Of a DNA stretch of 64,000 nucleotides, positions 9,340 to 18,038 are shown in pieces (the first letter of the stretch is position 1; each line of letters opens with the position of its first letter). The notes under the pieces are model-generated. The model was not told the DNA's origin. It saw only the letters and a list, made by a program, of their open reading frames with translations, and ran no database searches. Where the stretch lies: positions 41,562 to 105,561 of the forward strand of contig CAYQDM010000014.1 in the NCBI GenBank assembly GCA_964416305.1, written 5' to 3'. This stretch comes from Acidaminobacter sp964416305 (lineage in GTDB: Bacteria; Bacillota; Clostridia; Peptostreptococcales; Acidaminobacteraceae). The translations under genes were made by a program, and so were the position numbers.

Positions 9340-10977
9340 ATGCCTACACCCGACAGTAAGAAAAACAGTTCATCCACCTTTATACGCGGCGCTGCGATTC
9401 TTGGCGCTGCAGCGATTCTGGTAAAAGTTCTAGGCGCCTTCTTCAGGATTCCTCTCGGGAATATCATTGGCGACAAGGGGATGAGTTATTATCAGGGCGC
9501 ATATGCCTACTACATTATGCTTTTGACAGCGTCCACAGCCGGAATTCCGACCGCCATAGCCAAAATAGTCTCAGAACGCCTGGCCAAAGGCAACGAGCGA
9601 GGTGCCATGAGCATTGTGAGAGTGTCCAATATCCTCATGCTCGTCATAGGTGCGGCATCTGCCCTCCTGTTGTTCATCTTTGCGCCGTGGATTACCGAAG
9701 CCAACGAAAACTACGGCTCGCTGATGTCCATGCGCGCCCTTGCACCGGCACTTTTCTTTGTGTCTATGATGGCAGTTTACCGCGGCTACTTCCAAGGGCG
9801 TCAGATGATGGAGCCATTCGCCATTTCTCAGGTCATTGAGCAGCTGTTCAGAGTTGTGGGCGGTCTTGGACTCGCTATTGTCTTTCTTCAGTCCGGCTTT
9901 GAATTCGCTGCTGCCGGCGCGACCTTTGGCGCTACTACTGGTGCTGTTATTGGGTTTGTGGCGGTTTTTTACATGTACAGAAAATTCGTTAAAACCAGCG
10001 GGATTGATTTTGAACAAGGCACCGGCGAACATGAATCGTTCTGGAAAGTTCTCGGTGAGATTCTCATGATTGCGATTCCAATCACCATCGGCGCTTCGGT
10101 CATGCCTATAATGGGCTTGTTTGATGCCTCTATTGTCATTGTCAGGCTCAAAGAGATCGGCTTCAGCGGCGCGGATGCAGAATCCCTCTATGGGCAGCTC
10201 TCCGGTTTTGCGCAGTCCATTGTCAACTTACCGCAGGTCATCACCGCTGCCGTACAGATCAGCATAGTACCTGCAATTGCGAATCTCAAAACTTTGGGAG
10301 ACAACAAGGGTCTGACCCACAATGTCGAGACGGGGATGCGCCTGGCCATGATCATTGGTTTGCCGGCTGCTGCGGGCATCTCCCTCCTGGCGGAGCCTAT
10401 TATTCGCCTTCTCTATTTCAATCAGCCGGATGTCTGGGTGACCACGGGAAAAATCCTGGCGGTTTACGGCTGGGGGATCATCTTTTTGTCGCTGTACCAG
10501 ATCACTACCGGAATTATTCAAGGCTTTGGAAAACCTGTCCTGCCGGCGATCTTTCTCATGGCCGGCGCGGTCTTTAAACTCGTGCTGAACTATACGCTGG
10601 TGAGCATTCCAAGCCTTAATGTCCTCGGTGCAGCCATCGCGACTGTAACGGCCTTTGCGGTAGCGGCCGTCCTCAACGTCGTCTATATCATGACCCGCAA
10701 GGAAATCAATCTCAATATATCCAAGGTGTTTACGCGTCCAATAATAGATACGGTGGTCATGGGTATTGTGGTTGTGGCTTCGTTTGCCCTGTTCACTCTA
10801 TTTATCCCGGGACGGTTGGCGACAGTCGCGTCCATTCTGCTGGGCGGCTTCGTCTATCTGATTATGCTCTTCGTGACGGAAACGATTACAGATGAGGACA
10901 TGGACATGATGCCCGGCGGCTCAAAACTTAAGAAACTCGGCGCGAAACTGCGCATCCGCAAAAACGGGAGGTCCTGA
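9340..10977 (+). CDS. MOP-superfamily polysaccharide/lipid flippase (SpoVB/YabM/MurJ type)
   Basis: 545 aa, with about 14 hydrophobic segments throughout and a basic C-terminal tail. The N-terminal pattern FIRGAAILGAAAILVKVLG followed by FFRIPLGNIIG is characteristic of the SpoVB/YabM polysaccharide-biosynthesis branch of the MATE/MurJ superfamily. Members flip lipid-linked cell-wall precursors across the membrane. It sits immediately before the mazG gene exactly as yabM precedes yabN in Bacillus, with only two bases between them, so they are cotranscribed. Whether it serves vegetative wall synthesis or spore cortex cannot be told from sequence. Confidence 0.88.
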   Translation: MPTPDSKKNSSSTFIRGAAILGAAAILVKVLGAFFRIPLGNIIGDKGMSYYQGAYAYYIMLLTASTAGIPTAIAKIVSERLAKGNERGAMSIVRVSNILMLVIGAASALLLFIFAPWITEANENYGSLMSMRALAPALFFVSMMAVYRGYFQGRQMMEPFAISQVIEQLFRVVGGLGLAIVFLQSGFEFAAAGATFGATTGAVIGFVAVFYMYRKFVKTSGIDFEQGTGEHESFWKVLGEILMIAIPITIGASVMPIMGLFDASIVIVRLKEIGFSGADAESLYGQLSGFAQSIVNLPQVITAAVQISIVPAIANLKTLGDNKGLTHNVETGMRLAMIIGLPAAAGISLLAEPIIRLLYFNQPDVWVTTGKILAVYGWGIIFLSLYQITTGIIQGFGKPVLPAIFLMAGAVFKLVLNYTLVSIPSLNVLGAAIATVTAFAVAAVLNVVYIMTRKEINLNISKVFTRPIIDTVVMGIVVVASFALFTLFIPGRLATVASILLGGFVYLIMLFVTETITDEDMDMMPGGSKLKKLGAKLRIRKNGRS

Positions 10978-10979
10978 TT

Positions 10980-12458
10980 ATGGCGAAGATTACCGTAGTG
11001 GGCATGGGTCCCGGAACGCTGGATTTCATGACCATTAAAAGCCTTGAAACCTTAAAGAGTGCACCAATAGTCAGCTTGCGCACAGCCCGGCATCCGGTTG
11101 TCAAACCACTTGAAGAACTGGGGTGCAGGTTTGTGTCCTACGACGATTATTATGAGCAGCACGAGACCTTTGACGATGTTTATGAAGCCATTGCTTCAGA
11201 CCTTCTGAAGCGCGCAGTTAATGAAGATGTTGTATACGCGGTACCGGGCAGTCCCTTCGTGGCGGAAAATACTGTGGAGCGGTTGATTGAACTGGCGCCG
11301 CTTCAAGGCGTTGAACTTGAATTTGTCCATGGTACCAGTTTTCTGGATGCCATGATCCATACTTTAAAAATCGATCCTGTCTCCGGACTGTCCATTCTGG
11401 ATGCCTTTAAGATTGAAACCACTGAAATAGTACAAACGGTGGACCTGCTGATTCTTCAGGTGTACGACCAGGCGATCGGCTCCATGGTCAAACTGAGGCT
11501 GATGGACTTTTATCCGGATGATCACGAAATACTAATAGTCAGAGCGGCGGGGATTCCGGAGGAAGAAAAAGTCACGCGGATTCCCCTATACCAACTGGAC
11601 AGAGCAGAGCATCTGGATGCCCTCGACCATCTGACCTCGCTTTGGATTCCGAGAATTGACACCATGCATGATCACCGCTACAGATTTAGTGAACTGGTAG
11701 ACATCATGAAGAGGCTCAGAGACGTGAATGGCTGTCCCTGGGACCGCAAGCAGACCCACCAGTCCCTGCGGCAGTACCTGATTGAAGAGGCTTACGAGGT
11801 CGTGGACACCATAGACAATGACGATCTGTCGGCACTGGAAGAGGAACTTGGCGACGTCTTGCTGCAGGTGGTCTTCCATAGTGAGATCGCCGCTGAGAAC
11901 GGGTATTTTGATGTCACAGATGTTGTTTCGGGAATTTGCAGGAAACTCATCCATCGGCATCCACACGTCTTTGGGGAGCTTTCTGTGGAGGATGCGGAGG
12001 AAGTCGTCACCAACTGGGAGCAAATCAAGCGAGAAGAAAAGGACATTGAGTCCGTGACGGAGGCAATGAAGCAGCTGCCTATGGCACTGCCGTCGACACT
12101 GAGGGCTTACAAAGCCCAGAAAAAAGCGGCGGTTGTGGGTTTCGACTGGCCGGATGTCGAAGGCGCCTTTGAGAAGATCCATGAGGAAATCGACGAGCTT
12201 CTGGAAGAAATGCGTGCTGAAGAGCGCGATGAGTCTCGACTGGCAGGAGAGGTTGGCGATTTGCTGTTTGCGGTCATCAATGTCAGCCGCTTTTTGAAGG
12301 TCAATCCGGAGCTTGCGCTCAATAAAACCATTGAGAAATTTATCCGGCGTTTTCAAGCGATTGAGGAAAGTGAGCCCGCAAAAGCCCGCGGATTGGAAAA
12401 TTTATCCTTATCAGAGATGGATAACCTCTGGAATCGTGCAAAAATCAACGATTTGTAG
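10980..12458 (+). CDS. mazG: YabN-type fusion: tetrapyrrole methylase-like domain + MazG pyrophosphohydrolase
   Basis: 492 aa in two parts. Residues about 1-225 form a SAM-dependent tetrapyrrole-methylase-like domain (ITVVGMGPGTLDFMT, VVYAVPGSPFVAE). Residues about 235-490 hold two MazG modules with the metal-binding EExxE/ExxD pattern (LIEEAYEVVD, EEELGDVLLQVVFH). MazG hydrolyses nucleoside triphosphates, removing aberrant nucleotides; the role of the methylase-like half in this fusion is not established. The start follows GGGAGG inside the end of the upstream gene. Confidence 0.93.
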   Translation: MAKITVVGMGPGTLDFMTIKSLETLKSAPIVSLRTARHPVVKPLEELGCRFVSYDDYYEQHETFDDVYEAIASDLLKRAVNEDVVYAVPGSPFVAENTVERLIELAPLQGVELEFVHGTSFLDAMIHTLKIDPVSGLSILDAFKIETTEIVQTVDLLILQVYDQAIGSMVKLRLMDFYPDDHEILIVRAAGIPEEEKVTRIPLYQLDRAEHLDALDHLTSLWIPRIDTMHDHRYRFSELVDIMKRLRDVNGCPWDRKQTHQSLRQYLIEEAYEVVDTIDNDDLSALEEELGDVLLQVVFHSEIAAENGYFDVTDVVSGICRKLIHRHPHVFGELSVEDAEEVVTNWEQIKREEKDIESVTEAMKQLPMALPSTLRAYKAQKKAAVVGFDWPDVEGAFEKIHEEIDELLEEMRAEERDESRLAGEVGDLLFAVINVSRFLKVNPELALNKTIEKFIRRFQAIEESEPAKARGLENLSLSEMDNLWNRAKINDL

Positions 12459-12478
12459 GCAAAATCCTAAAAAATGTC

Positions 12479-12508
12479 TTGAAATGACAGGTACTTACAG
12501 GATAAGAT
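12479..12508 (+). promoter_or_regulatory. Promoter of hup
   Basis: TTGAAA (12479-12484) and TAAGAT (12503-12508) are 18 bases apart; the hup start is about 49 bases downstream. Confidence 0.6.
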
Positions 12509-12556
12509 AGTAATAGCTTATAACGAGCCGAAATACTTAGATGAGGAGGGTTTTTA

Positions 12557-12835
12557 GTGAACAAGGCTGAATTGGTAACAAGCATGGCAGAAAAGTCCGG
12601 TTTGACTAAAAAAGACGCTGAGGCTGCTTTAAACGCATTCATGAAGAGCGTCGAGGAAGCGCTTGCGAAAGACGATAAGGTACAACTCGTCGGCTTTGGC
12701 ACGTTTGACGTCAGAGAGCGTAAAGCAAGAAAAGGCAGAAACCCAAGAAATCCAGAAGAAGTGATTGCGATCCCAGCATCGAAGGCACCTGTATTTAAAG
12801 CCGGTAAAGCGCTTAAGGAATTAGTCAATCTGTAG
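12557..12835 (+). CDS. hup: DNA-binding protein HU
   Basis: 92 aa with a GTG start after GAGGAGGG. It has the full HU fold: N-terminal helices NKAELVTSMAEKSGLTKKDA, the GFGTFDVRERKARKGRNP arm that inserts into the DNA minor groove (about 46-63), and a C-terminal helix. HU bends and compacts DNA as a homodimer. It has its own promoter and terminator, as expected for an abundant protein. Its location between yabN and yabO homologues is common in Clostridia but not found in Bacillus. Confidence 0.97.
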   Translation: MNKAELVTSMAEKSGLTKKDAEAALNAFMKSVEEALAKDDKVQLVGFGTFDVRERKARKGRNPRNPEEVIAIPASKAPVFKAGKALKELVNL

Positions 12836-12848
12836 TCACTATAAGAAA

Positions 12849-12875
12849 AAGCAGCTGGCAAGCTGCTTTTTTTTT
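12849..12875 (+). terminator. Terminator after hup
   Basis: GCAGC (12851-12855) pairs with GCTGC (12862-12866), extended by A-T pairs, and is followed by a T9 run. Confidence 0.85.
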
Positions 12876-12903
12876 ACCAAGAGCATGGAGGCACCTGAAG
12901 AAA

Positions 12904-13152
12904 ATGAGAATTGACAAGTTTTTAAAGAACAGCCGTCTGATCAAGCGTCGAACTGTGGCAAAGGATGCGTGCGAACAGAGCCGCATTGAGATCAATGGAA
13001 AACAAGTAAAGCCCAGCGCCAATGTCACTGTGGGGGACAAGGTCACCTTGAGAATTGGTGAGAACTACATAACGGTCGAGGTCCTGGCGCTGACAGAGCA
13101 TGTCACAAAGGACAGCGCCAAGGAGATGTATCGCATTTTAGATGAGAATTAG
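12904..13152 (+). CDS. rqcP: S4-domain ribosome quality-control protein RqcP (YabO/HslR family)
   Basis: 82 aa, almost entirely one S4 RNA-binding domain (MRIDKFLKNSRLIKRRTVAK, then RIEINGKQVKPSANVTVGD). In Bacillus the orthologue RqcP works with RqcH to add C-terminal alanine tails to nascent chains on stalled 50S subunits. Its place between mazG/hup and divIC matches yabO. The sporulation genes yabP and yabQ, which normally follow yabO in spore formers, are missing here. A GGAGG site lies about 12 bases before the ATG, rather distant. Confidence 0.9.
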   Translation: MRIDKFLKNSRLIKRRTVAKDACEQSRIEINGKQVKPSANVTVGDKVTLRIGENYITVEVLALTEHVTKDSAKEMYRILDEN

Positions 13153-13215
13153 TACCGACTGCTGAAGATGGCGAATGAAACATCTTGGCACAGAGAATTG
13201 CAGGGGGGATCACCT

Positions 13216-13509
13216 ATGAAGCCGGTCAAAAAAAAGAATCCGCTGCTCAGGCATAAATTCCTCGTCCTGTTCATCATTGCATTTTCGATCTACTTTGTCG
13301 TTACCGTCATCAATCAGGAGATCAAGTTAAGGGACCTCAAGGTTGAAGAGGTGCGGCTGAATCAGGAAATAGAGCGGCTTAGCGAAGAAAAGGAAAAACT
13401 CGAGCAGGACTTGAAAGAGTCACAAAGCCTGGACAACATAGAAAAAATTGCGAGGTCAAAGTTGAAAATGGTTATGCCGAACGAGATTATCTATGTAATC
13501 CAGGAATAG
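13216..13509 (+). CDS. divIC: Cell-division protein DivIC/FtsB family
   Basis: 97 aa from the ATG at 13216, preceded by GGGGGGAT; a longer in-frame start would add 16 residues without a better site. A short basic cytosolic tail is followed by one membrane segment (about residues 15-35) and then a leucine-zipper-like coiled coil (about 38-75), the septum-protein arrangement of DivIC/FtsB. It would bridge FtsL and DivIB/FtsQ in the divisome. It lies just before the S1 protein, as divIC lies before yabR in Bacillus. Confidence 0.88.
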   Translation: MKPVKKKNPLLRHKFLVLFIIAFSIYFVVTVINQEIKLRDLKVEEVRLNQEIERLSEEKEKLEQDLKESQSLDNIEKIARSKLKMVMPNEIIYVIQE

Positions 13510-13552
13510 TAAGGGTCGTGAACAAAATTTACAAAATTCAGGACTGCCGAGG

Positions 13553-13581
13553 TTGACAGTCCGACTTGCTTTCACTATAAT
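13553..13581 (+). promoter_or_regulatory. Consensus sigma-A promoter for the S1 protein gene
   Basis: TTGACA and TATAAT are separated by exactly 17 bases, a perfect housekeeping promoter about 31 bases before the start. Confidence 0.85.
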
Positions 13582-13611
13582 TGGAAGGAACAAAACATTT
13601 AGGAGGAATGA

Positions 13612-14220
13612 TTGATTACTATGTCCGCTGTTGAAATCGGAAAAATCGTTGATGGGGTGGTCACCGGAATTACCAGCTTTGGAGCATTTATACAACTTCC
13701 GGATGGAAAAACAGGACTGTGTCACATCTCAGAAATTGCTGACAGTTACGTAAAGAATGTTTCTGATTTCCTGAAGGAATCACAACCGGTCAAGGTCAAG
13801 ATCATCAATATTGATGAAAAAGGCAAGGTCAGTCTGTCTATTCGCCAGGCTATGCCTAAACCGGAAAACGCTCCGGCTGCTGCCCCAAGCCAAGGTTATC
13901 AGGGAAGACCACAAGGCGGCTCGCCAAGACCACATGGCAATGGGCCAAGACCACAGGGTAACGCGCCGAGATCACAGGGCTACGCGCCAAGATCCTCTGA
14001 ATCGGGAAGAGATCAGCGTCCAGGTAATCGTCCTTCAAGTCCGGCACCATACTTTTCACCAAAACCACAGAACTTTAGGTCCGAGCGAACCAATTCGGGC
14101 GGTGGCTTTGAAGATATGCTGACGAGCTTCATGAAAGACTCGGATGACAAACTCAAAGGCATTAAAAAGAATGCCAAGTCGAGCCGCAGAGGCAACGGCT
14201 TTAGCACGAAAACAAAGTAA
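13612..14220 (+). CDS. S1 RNA-binding domain protein (YabR-like) with repetitive tail
   Basis: 202 aa. An S1 domain fills residues about 5-80 (GKIVDGVVTGITSFGAFIQL through GKVSLSIRQA). It is followed by a low-complexity tail rich in Arg, Pro, Gln and Gly with about four heptad-like RPQGNAP units, then a basic C-terminus. S1 proteins of this class bind RNA or ribosomes. AGGAGG at 13601 favours the TTG at 13612; ATG at 13621 is a possible alternative. The tail is much longer than in Bacillus YabR (about 130 aa) and may be an intrinsically disordered RNA-binding region. Confidence 0.88.
   Translation: MITMSAVEIGKIVDGVVTGITSFGAFIQLPDGKTGLCHISEIADSYVKNVSDFLKESQPVKVKIINIDEKGKVSLSIRQAMPKPENAPAAAPSQGYQGRPQGGSPRPHGNGPRPQGNAPRSQGYAPRSSESGRDQRPGNRPSSPAPYFSPKPQNFRSERTNSGGGFEDMLTSFMKDSDDKLKGIKKNAKSSRRGNGFSTKTK
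13921..13993 (+). repeat. 21-bp imperfect tandem repeat inside the S1 protein gene
   Basis: About three and a half copies of a 21-bp unit based on CGCCAAGACCACAGGGTAAC, encoding repeated PRPQGNA heptads. Confidence 0.75.
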
Positions 14221-14226
14221 TGCAAT

Positions 14227-14254
14227 TCGCCGGCCTGGACCGGCGATTTTTTTT
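14227..14254 (+). terminator. Terminator after the S1 protein gene
   Basis: TCGCCGG (14227-14233) pairs with CCGGCGA (14240-14246), followed by T8. Confidence 0.9.
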
Positions 14255-14284
14255 ATCATTGAATATGAGATGAGGTGGATCAGT

Positions 14285-15208
14285 GTGGAGAAAATCTCGG
14301 TCATTGATATGGGGAGCAATTCGATCCGTCTGCTTATGGCAGAGTTGGAAGGCGGAAAATTGGTCGGTGCTGAGAAACTGCTCAGTATGACACGACTAGG
14401 AGCAGGCGTGGATCAGACCGGGCTGCTCCGGCAGATGTCCATGGATGAGACTATTGAAGCGGTCCGCGCGTTCAAAGCTTTGGCCGATGGTCGCGGCTCC
14501 CGCCTATTGGGCGCCTTTGCAACAAGCGCGGTTCGCGAAGCGGGCAATGGTCATGCCTTTGCCAGACGTGTTGAGCTTGAGACGGACGTTCCCGTTGAAA
14601 TTGTCAGCGGTGAAGAGGAGGCCGTACTGGGCTTCCAAGGGGTCTTAGCCGGCTTGACGCATCCCGGTCGGGTGCTGGTCATAGATATTGGCGGCGGAAG
14701 CGCAGAACTCATTCTGGGGGACTCTGAGGGGATTGCCCACAAGGTTTCACTCCCGCTTGGGGCAGTGAGGATGACTGAGCGCTGGCTAAAGAGTGATCCG
14801 CCTGAGCCGTCAGAGATGAATGCTCTTAGGGCGGACGCGCTGGCACAACTGGAGTCATGGCGCGGGCTTGTTCTTGGATATGAGCCAGAGGCGGCTGTTG
14901 GCATTGGCGGGACGGCAACGACGCTTGGCGCAATTGCGCTCGGCATGAATGACTATGATCGGGAAAAGATTCAAGGCTTTGAACTCTCCGCTCAGTCGCT
15001 GGATCACATGATCCACAGACTTTCTGAAATGACACTCGAGGCGCGGCGTGAGGTGCCGGGCCTGCAGCCAAAGAGGGCGGATATCATTGTTGCTGGGGCG
15101 CTGGTGCTTGAGACTATCTTGAAAGCATTTGACATGACTGGCTATGTGGTCAGTGATTATGACAATCTTGAAGGTCTGCTGGTGTCAAGGGGCCATCTGA
15201 AACTGTGA
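14285..15208 (+). CDS. Ppx/GppA family exopolyphosphatase / pppGpp phosphohydrolase
   Basis: 308 aa from the GTG at 14285, which has GAGGTGG six bases upstream; the conserved sequence begins there (SVIDMGSNSIRLLM). It has the ASKHA/actin-like fold: phosphate-1 loop DMGSNSIR (about 7-14), VLVIDIGGGSAELIL (about 128-142) and GIGGTATTLGAIALG (about 204-218). Proteins of this length lack the C-terminal HD domain and act as exopolyphosphatases or alarmone phosphatases. In Bacillus, spoIIE follows yabR at this position; here this phosphatase does. Confidence 0.9.
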   Translation: MEKISVIDMGSNSIRLLMAELEGGKLVGAEKLLSMTRLGAGVDQTGLLRQMSMDETIEAVRAFKALADGRGSRLLGAFATSAVREAGNGHAFARRVELETDVPVEIVSGEEEAVLGFQGVLAGLTHPGRVLVIDIGGGSAELILGDSEGIAHKVSLPLGAVRMTERWLKSDPPEPSEMNALRADALAQLESWRGLVLGYEPEAAVGIGGTATTLGAIALGMNDYDREKIQGFELSAQSLDHMIHRLSEMTLEARREVPGLQPKRADIIVAGALVLETILKAFDMTGYVVSDYDNLEGLLVSRGHLKL

Positions 15209-15288
15209 AGCGGAATAGATCAGTCGCATAATGAGATGGATCCGGGGCGGCGGCTCCTGGACAGGCATAAAAATGGTAAAATACTGGC

Positions 15289-15317
15289 TTGACGTGATCT
15301 TAGGGATCGTGTAATAT
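15289..15317 (+). promoter_or_regulatory. Promoter of the tRNA pair
   Basis: TTGACG (15289-15294), 17 bases, TAATAT (15312-15317), about 50 bases before the first tRNA. An overlapping TATAAT (15315-15320) would need a 20-base spacer. Confidence 0.65.
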
Positions 15318-15367
15318 AATGTATGTGTTTACAGGGTGCTTGAGGCGTGGCTTCAAATCCTGGCCTT

Positions 15368-15444
15368 GGCGGTGTAGCTTAGTTGGCTAGAGCGTCCGGT
15401 TCATACCCGGAAGGTCGGTGGTTCGAATCCGCCCACCGCTACCA
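15368..15444 (+). tRNA. tRNA-Met (CAT), elongator type
   Basis: 77 nt with encoded CCA. The acceptor GGCGGTG pairs with CACCGCT, the anticodon loop TTCATAC sits on a TCCGG/CCGGA stem, and the T-arm contains GGTTCGAATCC. The three consecutive G-C pairs of initiator tRNA are absent, so it is elongator Met. A tRNA-Ile (CAT, lysidine-modified) is less likely from overall similarity to known Met tRNAs. Confidence 0.9.
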
Positions 15445-15466
15445 TATTTTCGATTTCTTAGATCAT

Positions 15467-15542
15467 GCCGGCATAGCTCAATTGGTAGAGCAGCTGAATC
15501 GTAATCAGCAGGTCGCGGGTTCGAGTCCCATTGCCGGCTCCA
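15467..15542 (+). tRNA. tRNA-Thr (CGT)
   Basis: 76 nt with encoded CCA. The acceptor GCCGGCA pairs with TGCCGGC, the anticodon loop ATCGTAA lies on a GCTGA/TCAGC stem, and the T-loop is GGTTCGAGTCC. It reads ACG. Transcribed with tRNA-Met and followed by a terminator. Confidence 0.92.
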
Positions 15543-15560
15543 CTTCAAACCATTGGAAAT

Positions 15561-15597
15561 GCCAGATTCTTCGTTGAGGAGAGTCTGGTGTTTTTTT
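15561..15597 (+). terminator. Terminator after tRNA-Thr
   Basis: CCAGATTC (15562-15569) pairs with GAGTCTGG (15581-15588), one G-T, followed by T7. Confidence 0.8.
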
Positions 15598-15773
15598 GTT
15601 TTTGTGGGTTTGTCCCCAGTTCGCAAGCAGCTGCATTAATGGCTGGTTCTGCCGCCTGAATAACATCTGCCTTGACCAAACAGGAATTTTCATTCAAAAT
15701 TGAAGTATGAATAGTCGGAATTGTGCGACTGTCAAAACAACGTCAGTGTGTTGGAGAAAGGAAACTGTGTGAG

Positions 15774-17867
15774 ATGAAAGAGGTCGCAGTCATTGCGTTT
15801 GAGCAGAGCTATGCGGATTTCATTAAAGGGTGCCTTGAAGTGTATCTTGGGAATCAGGCGAAATTTAATGCCTATTCGGCAAGAGAGATTGATCGCATGG
15901 ACTATATCCGCGAAAAATACATTGCAATCTCAGGCTTCACGGTTTTTAAGAAAGTCTACGAGAAGATAAGAGAGTCCTCTGTGCTTCAAGCACTGCGGTT
16001 TACTTTGAGCAGAGAACAGATTGATATGCTTAAGGATCTGCCGGCAAGTGAAAAAATACTCTTGGTCAATATCGACTATAGAAAGTGTATGGAGGTCATT
16101 ACCCAAATCTATGAAGCCGGATATAAAAATCTCGATTTGGTCCCCTACTATGGGGATGAAGATACGAGAGATAAAAGCATTGTGATTGCTATAACACCGA
16201 ATGAAATGCAGATGATGCCTCCGGGCATGGAACGAGTCATAAATTTTGGGGAACGTGTACTGGATATCGAAAGTGTGATTGAACTCGCTGAAAAGATGGA
16301 AATTGACGGCATTTTCAATTCTGATGAAGCCAGAAAAGCAAAAAATGATGTCGTACTGACTTCCGGAGGCATTGCCAAACTGCTGGGGGAAAACGAGAAC
16401 CTTCTGGATCAGATCAAAGCACTGATAGAACTAATGGAGGATGGTATCATTCTCACGGATCTGACGAGCCAAATCTACCTGGCAAATCAGAAAGCGAAAA
16501 ACATGCTCAAAAACAAATCCGGAATTATTGAAGGATTTGCCATAGCGGATATTCTGCCTGAGTTGAAACTGGGTGACGACACCATGCCGCAGAAGACTAC
16601 TGAAAAAATCGTCACCATTGACGGTGTGAATCTGGTCATCAAGGTTTCGACAATTTATTCGGACAAATTAAAACGGGGAAATATTATTACTTTGAGGAAT
16701 TTCGAAGAGCTTGAGGACAGACAGCATTCAATCCGTTCAAGGATCTCAGGGAGTCGCCATGAGGCGAAGTACGTCTTCAGTGATATCAAAGGAGAAAGTG
16801 TCAAAATCAAAGAATGCATAGAGAGCGCAATGCGTATAGCCAAATCTGATGCTGCGGTACTGATCACCGGTGAGAGCGGCACCGGGAAAGAAGTCTTTGC
16901 TCAAAGCATTCATAATGCATCACATAGAAGCAAATATAGCTTTGTGGCTCTGAACTGCTCGGCGATCCCTGAGAATCTATTGGAAAGTGAAATGTTCGGA
17001 TATGAAGAGGGCGCCTTTACAGGGGCAAAGAAGGGCGGAAAAGCGGGACTGTTTGAAATTGCACATAAGGGCACAATTTTCCTGGATGAAATTGGAGAAA
17101 TGCCAATGGCACTTCAAAGTAAACTGCTTCGTGTATTAGAAGAAAAGAAAGTCGCCAGAATTGGATCAATTAAGTTGATTGACGTTGATACGCGTGTGAT
17201 CGCTGCTACAAATAGAAATCTTAAGGAAATGATTCAAGAGAAAAAGATGAGGGAAGACCTGTATTACCGGCTGAATGTATTACCTTTGGAAACGCCTAGT
17301 TTGAGAGAGCGTAAAGAGGATATACCAGTATTGTTGGATCATTTTATGAGGGCAATGTGCGGAGAATGGAAGTATTCACCCAAAGCTATGGAGATGCTTT
17401 GTAATTATGATTGGCCCGGTAATGTTCGTGAGCTTCGGAATGCCTCGGAATTTTTGTGCAGCCAAGTTAAGAGTTTTATTGACAGAGAGGACTTGCCTGA
17501 CTATATTACACTGCAAAAAGAAGTATCGGAAGTCAATTATTCTGTCAAACCAGTTGTTGAGAAGCATCAAAGCAATATGTTGTTTCTCCTGAGAGAAGGA
17601 AAGAAGTTTGAAATGTTTGAAGGAATTTTAACCGCACTCAGTACGGAGCAGGATAAGCGCCAGAAGTGGGGGCGAATCAAGCTTGAAGAAATTCTGACAC
17701 AGCAGGGTTATGACTTTACTGAAACAGAAATTCGAAACGGCTTGAGAATTTTAAATGAAATGGGATACATAAAATCTGCGAAGGGCAGGGGCGGCAGCCG
17801 GATCACGCTGGCCGGCGTTGACTTGCTGAAGGACATAGGTATCCTGAAGTTTTCCTCGAGATCCTGA
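15774..17867 (+). CDS. Sigma-54-dependent transcriptional activator
   Basis: 697 aa from the ATG at 15774, behind GGAGAAAGG. The N-terminal 190 residues match no domain I can name with confidence and probably sense a signal; a loose resemblance to PrpR-type sensor domains is possible. A PAS-like domain covers about 210-320. The AAA+ sigma-54 interaction domain follows: Walker A GESGTGKE (about 366-373), GAFTGA loop (about 413-418), Walker B FLDEIGE, and RLNVLPLETPSLRER. The usual Fis-type helix-turn-helix is not seen; instead the C-terminus (about 610-690) looks like a winged helix (ETEIRNGLRILNEMGYIKSA). It lies next to sigma-54 promoters and presumably activates them. Confidence 0.92.
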   Translation: MKEVAVIAFEQSYADFIKGCLEVYLGNQAKFNAYSAREIDRMDYIREKYIAISGFTVFKKVYEKIRESSVLQALRFTLSREQIDMLKDLPASEKILLVNIDYRKCMEVITQIYEAGYKNLDLVPYYGDEDTRDKSIVIAITPNEMQMMPPGMERVINFGERVLDIESVIELAEKMEIDGIFNSDEARKAKNDVVLTSGGIAKLLGENENLLDQIKALIELMEDGIILTDLTSQIYLANQKAKNMLKNKSGIIEGFAIADILPELKLGDDTMPQKTTEKIVTIDGVNLVIKVSTIYSDKLKRGNIITLRNFEELEDRQHSIRSRISGSRHEAKYVFSDIKGESVKIKECIESAMRIAKSDAAVLITGESGTGKEVFAQSIHNASHRSKYSFVALNCSAIPENLLESEMFGYEEGAFTGAKKGGKAGLFEIAHKGTIFLDEIGEMPMALQSKLLRVLEEKKVARIGSIKLIDVDTRVIAATNRNLKEMIQEKKMREDLYYRLNVLPLETPSLRERKEDIPVLLDHFMRAMCGEWKYSPKAMEMLCNYDWPGNVRELRNASEFLCSQVKSFIDREDLPDYITLQKEVSEVNYSVKPVVEKHQSNMLFLLREGKKFEMFEGILTALSTEQDKRQKWGRIKLEEILTQQGYDFTETEIRNGLRILNEMGYIKSAKGRGGSRITLAGVDLLKDIGILKFSSRS

Positions 17868-17896
17868 ACAAGAGATTAATAGATCGACTACGCTTA

Positions 17897-17934
17897 AAAG
17901 CGCGTCCCTCGCTGGGAACGCGCTTTAATTTTTT
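17897..17934 (+). terminator. Terminator after the sigma-54 activator gene
   Basis: AAAGCGCGTCCC (17897-17908) pairs with GGGAACGCGCTTT (17914-17926, one bulge), followed by a T-rich run. Confidence 0.85.
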
Positions 17935-18038
17935 GGAAAGCCTCTGCCCGCATGCACGAAAGTCTTATACTTCTGCGTGATCATACTTTCTGTGATATCT
18001 GTCGAAGGCTTCCGGAACACCTACGGGATGAAAGCTGG

